A stretch of DNA of 64,000 nucleotides from Cyclobacteriaceae bacterium (GTDB lineage Bacteria > Bacteroidota > Bacteroidia > Cytophagales > Cyclobacteriaceae). The notes beneath the pieces were generated by a model that saw only the letters and a program-made list of their open reading frames with translations, ran no database searches and was not told the DNA's origin. A program made the translations under genes and the position numbers. The DNA is taken from NCBI GenBank assembly GCA_025808415.1, contig CP075525.1, forward strand, positions 1,783,501 to 1,847,500, given 5' to 3'. Below are positions 1 through 7,953 of this stretch, one piece after another (the first letter of the stretch is position 1; each line of letters opens with the position of its first letter).

Positions 1-69
1 AGAAGATACGGGTAAAAATTCGGTTAAGCCTTCAATAATGGCAAGGAAGACAGATTCAAGTATTGACAT
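1..69 (-). CDS. uppP: Undecaprenyl-diphosphatase, N-terminal fragment
   Basis: Only the first 23 codons lie in the window; the gene runs off the left edge. The translated start reads MSILESVFLAIIEG followed by LTEFLPVSS, the hallmark N-terminal motif of the UppP/BacA family. These membrane enzymes dephosphorylate undecaprenyl pyrophosphate to recycle the lipid carrier for peptidoglycan and other envelope polymers. It follows DUF3098 and ftsX in the same direction, an order familiar in Bacteroidota, so it is probably the third gene of that envelope operon. Function is secure from the motif; nothing can be said about the rest of the protein. Confidence 0.9.
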   Translation of the reverse strand, partial: MSILESVFLAIIEGLTEFLPVSS

Positions 70-102
70 GTTGTGCGATACAGCTGACTGTTCGGGGGCT
101 GC

Positions 103-336
103 TTATTTCTTTTCTTCAGCGCGATGCATGATGGCAAAAATCTCGATGGCAAAACCAGCTAACACAATAAGCGGCCCTAAGGTCAAGCCGAAAAAGCCAA
201 AACCATAATCGGCCTTGTCTATCGACATAATGGTAAAGCCAATAACCAGGGTTAAAAGGCCAATAACCATAAGTTGGTAATTCTTTTTAGTAAAGGGTAG
301 TTTGCTTTCCATGTAATTGTTAGTAGAGTTCATCAA
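103..336 (-). CDS. DUF3098 small membrane protein
   Basis: A 77-residue protein with two hydrophobic helices (about residues 22-40 and 49-68) and a charged C-terminus. It matches the DUF3098 family, which in Bacteroidota sits between ftsX and uppP, exactly as here. The start used here overlaps the end of ftsX by 17 bp, suggesting translational coupling. An internal Met at position 312 would remove the overlap, so the start is uncertain. The function is unknown; the context suggests an accessory role at the division or envelope machinery, which is inference. Confidence 0.82.
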   Translation of the reverse strand: MMNSTNNYMESKLPFTKKNYQLMVIGLLTLVIGFTIMSIDKADYGFGFFGLTLGPLIVLAGFAIEIFAIMHRAEEKK

Positions 337-1198
337 GTGACATTTTTAAATACTTGCGTATGGAGAAGTATGTGCTGCTGGCCGCTACAAACATACCAGT
401 CAATAGCAGTAAACCAACCAAAAAAAATAATCGTTCGGTGTTCAACAGTACTGCCAAATCTTCAATTTGCCGGTTGGCATAATTAATTAATGCCCATAGT
501 CCGGCAGAGGCCAATAAACCAGCCACTAAACCGTACATAAGGGCGCGCAAAAGAAATGGACGTTGAATAAACCACCGTTTTGCCCCAACCAGTTGCATGC
601 TGCGGATGAGAAACCGTTGTGAGAAAAGCGCGAGCCTGATGGTGTTGTTAATCAGCAACACAACGGCAATGAGTAACAACACTACTATACCTACAAGCAG
701 TAAACCAAGTTTCGTAACGTTGCGGTTGATTGATTCAATGAGGCTTTCAACATAAAAAACCTGGAACACGCCACTCATTTTTTCCAACTCAGCTTGTATG
801 GTTTTCATTTTTTCGGCTTCATGATAGGCTGGGTCAATGGTTACCAGCAGGGCATCGTGCAGCGGGTTTTCACCCAATAACTTGGTAAAGTCTTCACCGG
901 TTTCAGCTATAAATTTTGTGGCTGCATCAGCCTTGGAAACAAACGTAATGGATTCATTTTTACTGACGAACGGCAAGGCTTCAATATTCTTTTCCACCTG
1001 TAGCCGTTGTGGTTCAGTAAGCCCGTTTTTGAGGTACACCTGAACCCGTATGCTTTCGCGCACCAAACGTTCCAACTCTTGCGAATAAATGATAAGCATA
1101 CCAAAAAGACCGGTAACAAAAAGAGCTAATGTTATGCTGGCGATAACACCTGCGTACGGATAATTACCCAGTTTTTTCTTCGCATATATCTTTTGCAT
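320..1198 (-). CDS. ftsX: Cell-division permease FtsX
   Basis: About 292 residues with the FtsX plan: an N-terminal membrane helix (from YAGVIASITLALF), a periplasmic domain of roughly 110 residues, then three closely spaced helices ending in SSTYFSIRKYLKMSLDELY. FtsX pairs with the ATPase FtsE and couples divisome state to peptidoglycan hydrolase activation; ftsE is not in the window. I chose the Met at 1198 because a longer reading would translate through the terminator hairpin at 1221-1252, and because an exact TAnnTTTG promoter box (1205-1212) ends only 6 nt before this ATG. Downstream genes are DUF3098 and uppP. Confidence 0.9.
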   Translation of the reverse strand: MQKIYAKKKLGNYPYAGVIASITLALFVTGLFGMLIIYSQELERLVRESIRVQVYLKNGLTEPQRLQVEKNIEALPFVSKNESITFVSKADAATKFIAETGEDFTKLLGENPLHDALLVTIDPAYHEAEKMKTIQAELEKMSGVFQVFYVESLIESINRNVTKLGLLLVGIVVLLLIAVVLLINNTIRLALFSQRFLIRSMQLVGAKRWFIQRPFLLRALMYGLVAGLLASAGLWALINYANRQIEDLAVLLNTERLFFLVGLLLLTGMFVAASSTYFSIRKYLKMSLDELY

Positions 1199-1204
1199 GG
1201 CGGC

Positions 1205-1235
1205 CAAAGTTAGGAAATAAAAAAGCCTCTGGAAA
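1205..1235 (-). promoter_or_regulatory. Promoter of ftsX operon
   Basis: On the minus strand TTTC (1232-1235) is followed after exactly 19 nt by TAACTTTG (1205-1212), an exact match to the Bacteroidetes -7 box TAnnTTTG and one mismatch to the -33 TTTG. The -7 box is 6 nt from the ftsX ATG, so the transcript would be leaderless or nearly so. The upstream half overlaps the terminator of the preceding operon. Confidence 0.6.
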
Positions 1236-1252
1236 TTACCCAGAGGCTTTTT
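1221..1252 (-). terminator. Intrinsic terminator after sigma/anti-sigma operon
   Basis: A 12-bp stem, AAAAGCCTCTGG against CCAGAGGCTTTT, with a 6-7 nt loop, followed on the minus strand by a T-rich tract. It lies between the anti-sigma gene stop and the ftsX start, so it should end the sigma/anti-sigma transcript. Confidence 0.85.
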
Positions 1253-1268
1253 ATTCAAGCGCCTCAAA

Positions 1269-2129
1269 TCAATCTGCTCGGTGCTCTTTCAATTTTTTTA
1301 TCAGTTTGGCATCTCGGATAGGCACTAATAGAGTGGGGGTATCAACCTGTTCGTCAAGCAAGTAATAACTTGTTTTGTAATACAGGAATACGGTTCGTTT
1401 ATTCTCGGCAATGAATTCCAGTATTTCGTACAAATTATTTTCGAATGAACCGTAGAGCACAAGCTTTCCGCCACGGAAGATGTAGTGGAAATTGTACTTT
1501 TTATTAGTTGATTCAATGTCGACTTCAATGGAAGACGTAACAAAGGCTTTCGCGATAAACTCAACCTGTTCCTGTTCTTTTTTTCGGGCGGCCGATTCTT
1601 CTTCCGATTCGGGGGAAAAAACTTCCAGCTTAGGACGCTCGGCAGGACTTGCTTCAGTGTTTTGGGCTAAAGGGCTTGCGGCTACGTTGGCCGATTTCTT
1701 TTCTTCAATCTGTTCTTCCTTGCTGATGGGTTGTTTGTCAGGTTGGGGATCTTCCGGTAAATCAATTTCTTCGGTGCCTTCCTCAATCTCTTCGGAAATG
1801 GCAACCATGTTATCGGTAACTTCGCTGTCAGTTACATACCAGTACACCGCAGTTGTTACCAGGCCGGCAACAATAATAGACGATGCTATTTTAGTGAACA
1901 GGGCAGTTTGGCCACCCATACCAGGCGATACCGGAACATTGTTCAGCATGGTTTTAAGTTCAAGCAAACGTTTATTCCGGATGCCTTCAACCAATTGTTG
2001 CTGAAATTGCAGTTCGCTTTTTAGTTGAGGGTCGGCCTCAAGCTTTTGTTCAAACGCGGCCTTATCGCTTTCGCTCATGCGATTCGACAGGTAGTCGTCA
2101 AGTAATTCCAAATCCTTTTCTAACGCCAT
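1269..2129 (-). CDS. Putative membrane anti-sigma factor
   Basis: A 286-residue protein starting 4 nt after the stop of the ECF sigma gene. The N-terminal 60 residues are charged and helical (LELLDDYLSNRMSESDKAAF), resembling the cytoplasmic sigma-binding part of Bacteroidota anti-sigma factors. One membrane helix follows (about residues 80-100), then an acidic and proline-rich linker and a C-terminal domain of about 90 residues that would be periplasmic. No zinc-binding HxxxCxxC motif is seen. The role as antagonist of the adjacent sigma factor is inferred from position, topology and the N-terminal pattern; the C-terminal domain is not recognised. Confidence 0.65.
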   Translation of the reverse strand: MALEKDLELLDDYLSNRMSESDKAAFEQKLEADPQLKSELQFQQQLVEGIRNKRLLELKTMLNNVPVSPGMGGQTALFTKIASSIIVAGLVTTAVYWYVTDSEVTDNMVAISEEIEEGTEEIDLPEDPQPDKQPISKEEQIEEKKSANVAASPLAQNTEASPAERPKLEVFSPESEEESAARKKEQEQVEFIAKAFVTSSIEVDIESTNKKYNFHYIFRGGKLVLYGSFENNLYEILEFIAENKRTVFLYYKTSYYLLDEQVDTPTLLVPIRDAKLIKKLKEHRAD

Positions 2130-2133
2130 GTTC

Positions 2134-2673
2134 TTAATCTAAAAAATCATGCTCTGAATACTGAGCCTTCACCAATTCATCCAGTTTCTTTTTACACTTA
2201 TATTTTTTTGTCTTAGCGGTATCGGTATTGGCGAAGCCAAGTTTTTCTGCGATATCCTGCATGGACATTTCCTCAAAGTAATAATACATCAAAACCTTTT
2301 TACAGGTATCGCCCAATTGGTCAATACAACGGGCAATAATCTTATTTCGTTCCTCAGTTTCAGTATCGATCGTTACCGATACATCTTTTTCCTCACGGGA
2401 GAGGCGCTTTTTCCGGTCAAGTTCTTTCCGCCATAAATTCTGACATATACTGTAAATATATGTACTGATTTTGGAGGTCATGACCAGGTTTCCCGAAGTG
2501 GCCTTTTGCCAGAAGACAACGAGGGCATCCTGATAAATATCCCGGGCTTCCTCCTCGGTTCCACTATTGGTAATGACCAGTTTGGTCATCATCCGGTAGT
2601 ACTTCTTATAAAGCGTTTCAAGAGCCTTTTCATCGCCTTTACAGATGCGTTCAAAGATCTCCTTTTCTTCCAT
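2134..2673 (-). CDS. ECF-type RNA polymerase sigma factor
   Basis: About 179 residues (187 if the upstream Met at 2697 is used). Region 2 is recognisable in ALETLYKKYYRMMTKLV and in EEARDIYQDALVVFWQ; region 4 carries a helix-turn-helix (LGDTCKKVLMYYYFEEMSMQDIAEKLGF) followed by a basic CKKKLDEL tail. This is a small extracytoplasmic-function sigma factor directing polymerase to an unknown regulon. The next gene, 4 nt away, is a candidate membrane anti-sigma. I prefer the Met beginning MEEKEIF because family alignment usually starts there. The region upstream holds an inverted repeat (2714-2731) that could be an autoregulatory site. Confidence 0.85.
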   Translation of the reverse strand: MEEKEIFERICKGDEKALETLYKKYYRMMTKLVITNSGTEEEARDIYQDALVVFWQKATSGNLVMTSKISTYIYSICQNLWRKELDRKKRLSREEKDVSVTIDTETEERNKIIARCIDQLGDTCKKVLMYYYFEEMSMQDIAEKLGFANTDTAKTKKYKCKKKLDELVKAQYSEHDFLD

Positions 2674-2713
2674 TACTGAGCTCGACCTGTATACCATTAG
2701 GTGTTCGGGTGGT

Positions 2714-2731
2714 AACCTTTTAACAAAGGTT
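2714..2731. repeat. Inverted repeat upstream of sigma gene
   Basis: AACCTTT (2714-2720) and AAAGGTT (2725-2731) form a perfect 7-bp inverted repeat around TAAC, about 40 nt upstream of the sigma factor start. It could be a regulator-binding site or a 5' UTR hairpin; there is no further evidence for either. Confidence 0.4.
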
Positions 2732-2767
2732 GGGTTCTTTTTTATCGATTAGAAGTTTTTGACGTGG

Positions 2768-3199
2768 TTAAGATACCTTTTTCCACGTTTGGGTGCGCCA
2801 TACCGGTCCCCAATAACCCCGTACTTTAAGGTCGTTCGATTCCAACCACAATTTGCAGCGGTAAACTTTGCCGGCTTCGGGATCTAAAATATGGCCATCG
2901 GAGTACTCACTGCCGCTCTTTTTCATTCCACGGATGATTTCCATGCCGAGTATCTTCTTTTTGAACCGGTCGTCATCTTCAGGACATTTGTCACAAATCG
3001 GGTCGGGATCGTTTCCGGGTTTTGGGAAAATTTTGATCACCTTGCCATACACCAGCCCATTTTGTTCAAAAATCTCCACGATCGACTTGGTTTCACCGGT
3101 CTTATCGTCAATTGATTTCCACCTGCCGAGAATGGATTGTTGGGCTGATAAGGAAACGGAAATCCACAGGAGTGTAACTGTCAACAATACTTTTTTCAT
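2768..3199 (-). CDS. DUF2147 secreted protein
   Basis: A 143-residue protein with a signal peptide (MKKVLLTVTLLWISVSLSAQ, cleavage after SAQ). The mature part follows the DUF2147 pattern: GRWKSIDDKTGE near the start, EIFEQNGLVYGKVIKI, a CDKCP pair of cysteines, and a C-terminal LKVRGYWGPVWRTQTWKKV. The fold is probably a small lipocalin-like beta barrel exported to the periplasm; the ligand is unknown. It stands alone between two terminator-bounded units. Identification of the family is confident, function is not known. Confidence 0.88.
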   Translation of the reverse strand: MKKVLLTVTLLWISVSLSAQQSILGRWKSIDDKTGETKSIVEIFEQNGLVYGKVIKIFPKPGNDPDPICDKCPEDDDRFKKKILGMEIIRGMKKSGSEYSDGHILDPEAGKVYRCKLWLESNDLKVRGYWGPVWRTQTWKKVS

Positions 3200-3227
3200 A
3201 TTTCGAAGTCTTTAGGTGCTAAAATAA

Positions 3228-3255
3228 AAAACCCTGACGGTTTCGTCAGGGTTTT
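3228..3255 (-). terminator. Intrinsic terminator after hppA
   Basis: A 12-bp stem (AAAACCCTGACG / CGTCAGGGTTTT) with a 4-nt loop, flanked by A/T runs on both sides. It lies 20 bp after the pyrophosphatase stop and can act in either direction. Confidence 0.88.
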
Positions 3256-3274
3256 GAAATCTTGAACTAAAAAA

Positions 3275-5575
3275 TTACTCAGCGATTTCTGTATTCTCTA
3301 CCGGAGTAACGCTTACAACCTCTGTTTGAGGCTTATTTTCGTTCAACGAAGCTTGTGTTGAAGTGGATGGTGCCAGGAGTGGGGCTATAACCAGTGCCAC
3401 AACCGACATTAGTTTCAGCAAGATGTTCAGCGAAGGCCCTGAAGTGTCTTTGAACGGATCACCCACGGTGTCACCCACTACAGCGGCTTTGTGTGGCTCG
3501 GATTTTTTGTAATACTTCTGCCCGTTTATTTCTACACCTTCTTCAAAGCTCTTCTTTGCGTTGTCCCATGCGCCACCGGCATTCGATTGGAAAATAGCCA
3601 TCAACACGCCCGATACGGTTACACCGGCAAGCATACCGCCTAATGCTTCCACACCAAACCCCGGAAGGAAGGCAATGAGTACAGGTGCGATAACGGCCAT
3701 AAGTCCGGGTACTACCATTTGGCGAATGGCAGCTTGTGTGGATATTTCAACGCATTTACCGTACTCTGCTTTGCCATCTGCTTCGTTAAAAGTTTTTTGA
3801 TCTTCGACTGACCACTCTTCTTTCGCTTTATCACCATTTCGTTTCATCACCTCCAAAGCTGCCTTAAGTGCAGGTATGGTGGTAAATTGTCTTCTTACTT
3901 CTTCGATCATTGACATGGCTGCGCGGCCTACGGCTCCCATAGCCAATGCTGAGAACACGAATGGAAGCATACCACCAATAAACAACCCAGCCATTACGTT
4001 AGCTTTGGAAACGTCAATTGAGCCAAGTTTGGCCGTTGTCATAAAGGCACCAAACAAGGCAAGTGCCGTAAGCGCTGCAGAGGCAATGGCAAAACCTTTA
4101 CCAATGGCGGCTGTAGTGTTGCCAACAGCATCCAACTTGTCGGTGCGTGAGCGAACTTCTTTTGGTAGCTCAGCCATTTCAGCAATGCCACCGGCATTAT
4201 CGGAAATGGGTCCATAAGCATCAACGGCCAATTGGATACCAAGATTTGAAAGCATGCCCACAGCTGCTATAGCAATTCCATAAAGACCACCGAAATAGAA
4301 TGCGCCAATAATGGAGAGCGCAATGATGATGATCGGGAGTGCGGTGGACATCATACCTACACCAAGACCTGAAATAATATTGGTTGCTGCACCGGTTGAA
4401 GATTGTCTTACAATGGATAGTACTGGCTTTTTGCCCATACCGGTATAGTATTCGGTAATCAGACCTACCAAAAGCCCGGCTATGAGGCCGATAACAGTGG
4501 CCCAGAAAACACCCATGGCAGTCATGGTCCGAACAATGTTATTACCATTTCCATCGGTGTACAAAGGATCAGTAAAGGTCCATTGCGCGGGGAGCATATA
4601 GGTGATGATAAAATATGACGCGGCAATCATTAAACCTGACGAAACAAATTCGCCCATATTTAAGGCGCGCTGCGGATCACCACCTTCTTTAACACGAACG
4701 AAGAAAGTTCCGAGGAATGACATCACAATACCTACACCGGCTAATACCAATGGCAACAATACAGCGGAAAGTCCATTGAAGTTATCAACAAAACCGGGAA
4801 CCATAAAGGCGGCTCCAAGCACCATAGTACCGATGATAGAGCCTACGTATGATTCAAAAAGGTCAGCCCCCATACCGGCAACATCCCCTACATTATCGCC
4901 CACGTTATCGGCAATAGTAGCCGGGTTTAACGGGTGATCTTCTGGTATACCAGCTTCAACTTTACCAACGAGGTCAGCACCCACATCAGCTGCTTTTGTA
5001 TAGATACCACCACCTACACGTGCAAAGAGGGCAATGGATGATGCACCAAACGAAAAACCAGTAATGATCGTAATAACTTGTGTAAGATTTGCCTGGGTGT
5101 CAATCCCAAACATGCTTGAGTATATGATGAACAGCGTACTAAGGCCCAGGACCCCCAGGCCAACAACCCCCATGCCCATAACGGAACCTCCGGCAAAAGC
5201 AACTTCAAGTGCGCGTCCAAGGCTTGTGCGTGCTGCATTGGTTGTACGCACGTTAGCTTTTGTGGCAACACGCATTCCAATAAAGCCTGCTAAGGCCGAA
5301 CAAAATGCACCCAATACGAATGATACAGCTACCAGGGGAGATGATGTTTCAGTATTGGCCGTTACACCAAGAAGAACAGCAACACACAGTACAAATACTG
5401 CCAGTACTTTATACTCGGCTTTTAAAAATGCCATTGCGCCTTCAGCAATATGGCCTGCAATTTTTTTCATTTTATCTGTGCCGGCATCCTGTTTATTAAC
5501 CCAGGCGCTTTTCCACAAAACAAAGATGATCCCCAGCACACCAAATACCGGAAGGTAATAGAGTAAATTTTCCAT
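3275..5575 (-). CDS. hppA: K+-dependent membrane-bound pyrophosphatase
   Basis: A 766-residue polytopic protein of the membrane pyrophosphatase family, which couples PPi hydrolysis to outward pumping of Na+ or H+. The signature [11 protein letters not shown] and the aspartate-rich [19 protein letters not shown] lie near residues 195-240 and bind Mg-PPi. Around residue 487 the motif [10 protein letters not shown] has Ala where K+-independent enzymes have Lys, which marks this as the K+-dependent class. Whether it pumps Na+ or H+ cannot be fixed by eye. The C-terminus has an extra hydrophilic tail of about 30 residues after the last helix. It is transcribed alone from a consensus promoter (5690-5720) and ends in a strong terminator. 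Confidence 0.95.
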   Translation of the reverse strand: MENLLYYLPVFGVLGIIFVLWKSAWVNKQDAGTDKMKKIAGHIAEGAMAFLKAEYKVLAVFVLCVAVLLGVTANTETSSPLVAVSFVLGAFCSALAGFIGMRVATKANVRTTNAARTSLGRALEVAFAGGSVMGMGVVGLGVLGLSTLFIIYSSMFGIDTQANLTQVITIITGFSFGASSIALFARVGGGIYTKAADVGADLVGKVEAGIPEDHPLNPATIADNVGDNVGDVAGMGADLFESYVGSIIGTMVLGAAFMVPGFVDNFNGLSAVLLPLVLAGVGIVMSFLGTFFVRVKEGGDPQRALNMGEFVSSGLMIAASYFIITYMLPAQWTFTDPLYTDGNGNNIVRTMTAMGVFWATVIGLIAGLLVGLITEYYTGMGKKPVLSIVRQSSTGAATNIISGLGVGMMSTALPIIIIALSIIGAFYFGGLYGIAIAAVGMLSNLGIQLAVDAYGPISDNAGGIAEMAELPKEVRSRTDKLDAVGNTTAAIGKGFAIASAALTALALFGAFMTTAKLGSIDVSKANVMAGLFIGGMLPFVFSALAMGAVGRAAMSMIEEVRRQFTTIPALKAALEVMKRNGDKAKEEWSVEDQKTFNEADGKAEYGKCVEISTQAAIRQMVVPGLMAVIAPVLIAFLPGFGVEALGGMLAGVTVSGVLMAIFQSNAGGAWDNAKKSFEEGVEINGQKYYKKSEPHKAAVVGDTVGDPFKDTSGPSLNILLKLMSVVALVIAPLLAPSTSTQASLNENKPQTEVVSVTPVENTEIAE

Positions 5576-5689
5576 GTTACGAATTAAGGTTATCGATTCA
5601 GTTTATTTTCTACTTTCTGTCAGCGTTCTTTATGCCTGTTGTGAAACGAGTACAGGCTTATTTCTATAATCTGCCTTTAAAAAGCAGCG

Positions 5690-5720
5690 CAAAGATAGAA
5701 TAACTGATAAAACCTGCAAA
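5690..5720 (-). promoter_or_regulatory. Promoter of hppA
   Basis: TTTG (5717-5720) and TATCTTTG (5690-5697) on the minus strand are separated by exactly 19 nt, a perfect fit to the Bacteroidetes housekeeping consensus. The expected start site is about 110 nt upstream of the hppA ATG, leaving a moderately long 5' UTR. Confidence 0.78.
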
Positions 5721-5762
5721 AACGATCAGAATTAACAGAATTTGAGGTTTTGAATGACTTGG

Positions 5763-6155
5763 TCAGCCGTGGTTGAATAGCTCCCGAAGGGCATTCCATA
5801 ATTGTTTCTTTTTAGCCTCATCAAATGCCCTCAATGAGTCGGCCTCAAGCACATGCACACCGTTCCAATTACTTACCTGATACGGTGTGTTTACCTGCGC
5901 GATTTTACTTCCAAATGATAAAACAACAGGTGGATTAAAGACCAGTAACTCGGCCATATCTGCTTTCTCTTTTACAAGTATTTGTACTTGTGCCATTTTA
6001 AGTTTTACAGCGCCAAGAATTTTGCTTAACAATTCAATTTCGTTTGGACTGAGGGATGACCACTCTTGCGGGACCAGTATAATTACTCGTCCTGGAATTT
6101 TATACAGGTCTTCTGTAAAGGTCTGTTCAATGGCCTCCCGTTGTAAACTCATCAT
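5763..6155 (-). CDS. Conserved hypothetical, 130 aa
   Basis: A soluble 130-residue protein with no signal peptide or membrane segment. Visible features are a hydrophobic strand (GRVIILVPQEW), a helix rich in Glu/Leu (NEIELLSKILGAVKLKMAQVQ), a VVLSFGSKIAQ segment and a C-terminal helix (KKKQLWNALRELFNHG). The pattern is reminiscent of Bacteroidota proteins annotated as DNA polymerase III psi-like (HolD), but I cannot confirm this. Its start overlaps the stop of the upstream thioesterase by 4 bp, so the two are translationally coupled. Confidence 0.6.
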   Translation of the reverse strand: MMSLQREAIEQTFTEDLYKIPGRVIILVPQEWSSLSPNEIELLSKILGAVKLKMAQVQILVKEKADMAELLVFNPPVVLSFGSKIAQVNTPYQVSNWNGVHVLEADSLRAFDEAKKKQLWNALRELFNHG

Positions 6156-6673
6156 TCAATGTTGAATATAGATTTCAATTCGTGGGCATCCTGAGGTTTC
6201 ATACGACCGGCCAGTATAAGGCGTAATTGTCTTCTTCGAAGGGCGCCATTGTAAAACTCTTTATCCTTTTCAGTTTCAGGTTCAATTTCCGGCACATCAA
6301 TCGGGCGGCCACTTTGATCAACAGCAACAAAAGTAAAATACGCACTATTGCTCTCCATCTTTTTTCCGGACGGAATATCCTCGGCATCTACATCAATGCG
6401 TACTTCCATGGATGAATTAAACGCGCGGGTCACGTTGGCTTTAAGTGTGACCACATTACCCAAAAGAATGGGATGTTTAAACGAAATGTTATCAACAGAG
6501 GCTGTTACAACAATTCGGTTCGAATGTTTTTGCGCAGCAATGGCTGAAACAATATCCATCCAGTGCATGAGTCTTCCGCCCATCAAATTATTTAAGGTGT
6601 TTGTATCATTGGGAAGCACCAACTCAGTCATGCTCACAAACGATTCACGGGGAAATTTCTTTTTTCTTGGCAT
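6152..6673 (-). CDS. Acyl-CoA thioesterase, hotdog fold
   Basis: A 173-residue hotdog protein of the YciA/BACH-like group, hydrolysing acyl-CoA to free acid and CoA in the cytoplasm. Family features seen are LPNDTNTLNNLMGGRLMHWMD, the loop with the conserved Asn and GG, then KHSNRIVVTASVDNISFKHPI and a C-terminal TFVAVDQSGRP. It overlaps the next gene by 4 bp. The substrate range is not predictable from the sequence. Confidence 0.88.
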   Translation of the reverse strand: MPRKKKFPRESFVSMTELVLPNDTNTLNNLMGGRLMHWMDIVSAIAAQKHSNRIVVTASVDNISFKHPILLGNVVTLKANVTRAFNSSMEVRIDVDAEDIPSGKKMESNSAYFTFVAVDQSGRPIDVPEIEPETEKDKEFYNGALRRRQLRLILAGRMKPQDAHELKSIFNIE

Positions 6674-6684
6674 CTTATTTTGAG

Positions 6685-6719
6685 TAATGACTAATGATTA
6701 ATGATTAATGATTAATGAC
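6685..6719. repeat. Heptad array (TAATGAY)5
   Basis: Five uninterrupted 7-bp units TAATGAC, TAATGAT x3, TAATGAC fill the gap between the thioesterase start and the pcm stop; the last base overlaps the pcm stop codon. It is the cleanest of the 7-bp-period arrays in this window. Confidence 0.9.
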
Positions 6720-7369
6720 TATTTTTTCCAACCTTGCTCACCCAATAGCGGCACAAAACTAAAGTAATCAAACTCTTCTTTTATCAGCTGACCATTGTTT
6801 TTGTGTATCTTCACCATCACTTGCTTTTCGCGATTACCTACGGGTATTACTAAAATCCCATCTTCGGCTAATTGGTTAATCAGTGCATCCGGAACAACAG
6901 GTGCGCCTGCCGTAACAATAATCTTATCGAAGGGAGCCTTTGCAGGAAGGCCTTTTGATCCATCGCCATAAAAGAAGTATGGTTTATACCCCAGTTTTGG
7001 CAGAAATGACTTTGCTGTTTCGTAAAGCTTTTTGTTGTATTCAATCGTATAAACTTTCGCACCAAGTTCCAGTAAAATGCAGGCCTGATAACCCGAACCC
7101 GTTCCAATCTCCAATACTTTATCGCCAGGTTTTATTTCCAGTTTTTCCGTTTGGAAGGCTACCGTATACGGCTGGGATATGGTTTGACCTTCCCCAATGG
7201 GGAAGGCTTTGTCCTGGTAAGCGTGCTCCAGCAGGGCATTATCAAAAAAAACGTGCCTGGGAACCTTGCTTATAGCAGCTAAAACATGCTCGTCTTTTAT
7301 ACCCTTGTTTTGGATAATTTTAACCAGCTTATTTCGCAGTCCGCGCTGCTTGTAATTATCCTCCAACAT
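6719..7369 (-). CDS. pcm: Protein-L-isoaspartate O-methyltransferase
   Basis: About 216 residues. It methylates isoaspartyl residues in damaged proteins using S-adenosylmethionine. Diagnostic parts are the N-terminal GIKDEHVLAAISKVPRHVF, the substrate loop GEGQTISQPYTVAFQTE, SAM motif I VLEIGTGSGYQACIL, and DKIIVTAGAPVVPDALINQL. I chose the Met at 7369 (MLEDNYKQRGLRNKLV) as the start; an upstream Met at 7411 adds a basic Cys-containing stretch not typical of the family. It reads toward the thioesterase, separated by the TAATGAY array. Confidence 0.92.
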   Translation of the reverse strand: MLEDNYKQRGLRNKLVKIIQNKGIKDEHVLAAISKVPRHVFFDNALLEHAYQDKAFPIGEGQTISQPYTVAFQTEKLEIKPGDKVLEIGTGSGYQACILLELGAKVYTIEYNKKLYETAKSFLPKLGYKPYFFYGDGSKGLPAKAPFDKIIVTAGAPVVPDALINQLAEDGILVIPVGNREKQVMVKIHKNNGQLIKEEFDYFSFVPLLGEQGWKK

Positions 7370-7475
7370 TTCGTTTTTGCGCAAAAAAGGGCATTTTTTG
7401 CCCATAAACAAAGTTTCAGAAAATCTTTAGGAAAATTGAAACCAACCCGCGTACTTTAGGGTTCTCTCATGCACA

Positions 7476-7883
7476 GTGAATAAGCTTTTTGCCATAGCGT
7501 TCACGTGTATTTACCTGCTCCTGACAGTGGGTGTGGCCAAAACCACACACTACTGCATGGGGCGGGCAAAATCCGCGGAAATCTTCAGTTTTGAGGCCCA
7601 AAAATGCGCCTGTAGTGGCTTTACCCCCGAAAATTCAGGATGTTGTCAAGATGAGCATGAAATCATCAAAGTTGATGATAATCAGTCATTTACGGTTTCA
7701 TTAGTTTTGGATGCTCCTGCGCTGTTCTCCATCAGAACAGTGAATGATCAGTTAGAATTTGTATCTATAATCGATAGAACGAGTGTATATACTCACATAG
7801 ACGATTATATTCCTCCACCCGAAGCCTTATTCAAGGTTAATTGCAGTTTTCTTTTTTACGATGGTCACGATTTGATAGTTTAA
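7476..7883 (+). CDS. HYC_CC_PP family protein
   Basis: A 135-residue exported or membrane-anchored protein starting at a GTG. After a hydrophobic N-terminus (residues 4-20) it has H25-Y-C27, a C44-A-C46 pair, C56-C57 followed by an acidic/His stretch (QDEHE), and a Pro-Pro-Pro near residue 110. These are the three motifs that name the HYC_CC_PP family of Bacteroidota. The cysteine/histidine content suggests soft-metal binding. It is the first gene of a three-gene plus-strand cluster with an HMA-domain protein and a TonB-dependent receptor, so a role in metal acquisition or sensing at the envelope is likely but inferred. Confidence 0.8.
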   Translation: MNKLFAIAFTCIYLLLTVGVAKTTHYCMGRAKSAEIFSFEAQKCACSGFTPENSGCCQDEHEIIKVDDNQSFTVSLVLDAPALFSIRTVNDQLEFVSIIDRTSVYTHIDDYIPPPEALFKVNCSFLFYDGHDLIV

Positions 7884-7944
7884 GCTACCATCAAGGTGGT
7901 TTGTTGCACTTCTACAGTATCATTTTGTTCAACTATCAAATCGT
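7867..7944. repeat. Perfect 14-bp inverted repeat between HYC and HMA genes
   Basis: ACGATTTGATAGTT (7867-7880) and its exact reverse complement (7931-7944) flank a 50-nt loop that itself contains a small hairpin (ACCATCAAGGTGGT). The left arm covers the last codons of the HYC_CC_PP gene, and the right arm ends 9 nt before the HMA-gene ATG. As RNA it would form a long stem close to the second gene's start. Confidence 0.8.
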
Positions 7945-7953
7945 AAACATTTT

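Noticed and set aside
1492..2004. Plus-strand open frame of 170 codons
   Set aside because: It is antisense to the putative anti-sigma gene, is Ser/Thr-rich low complexity and matches no family.
5034..5558. Plus-strand open frame of 174 codons
   Set aside because: Antisense to hppA, created by the regular codon pattern of its membrane helices.
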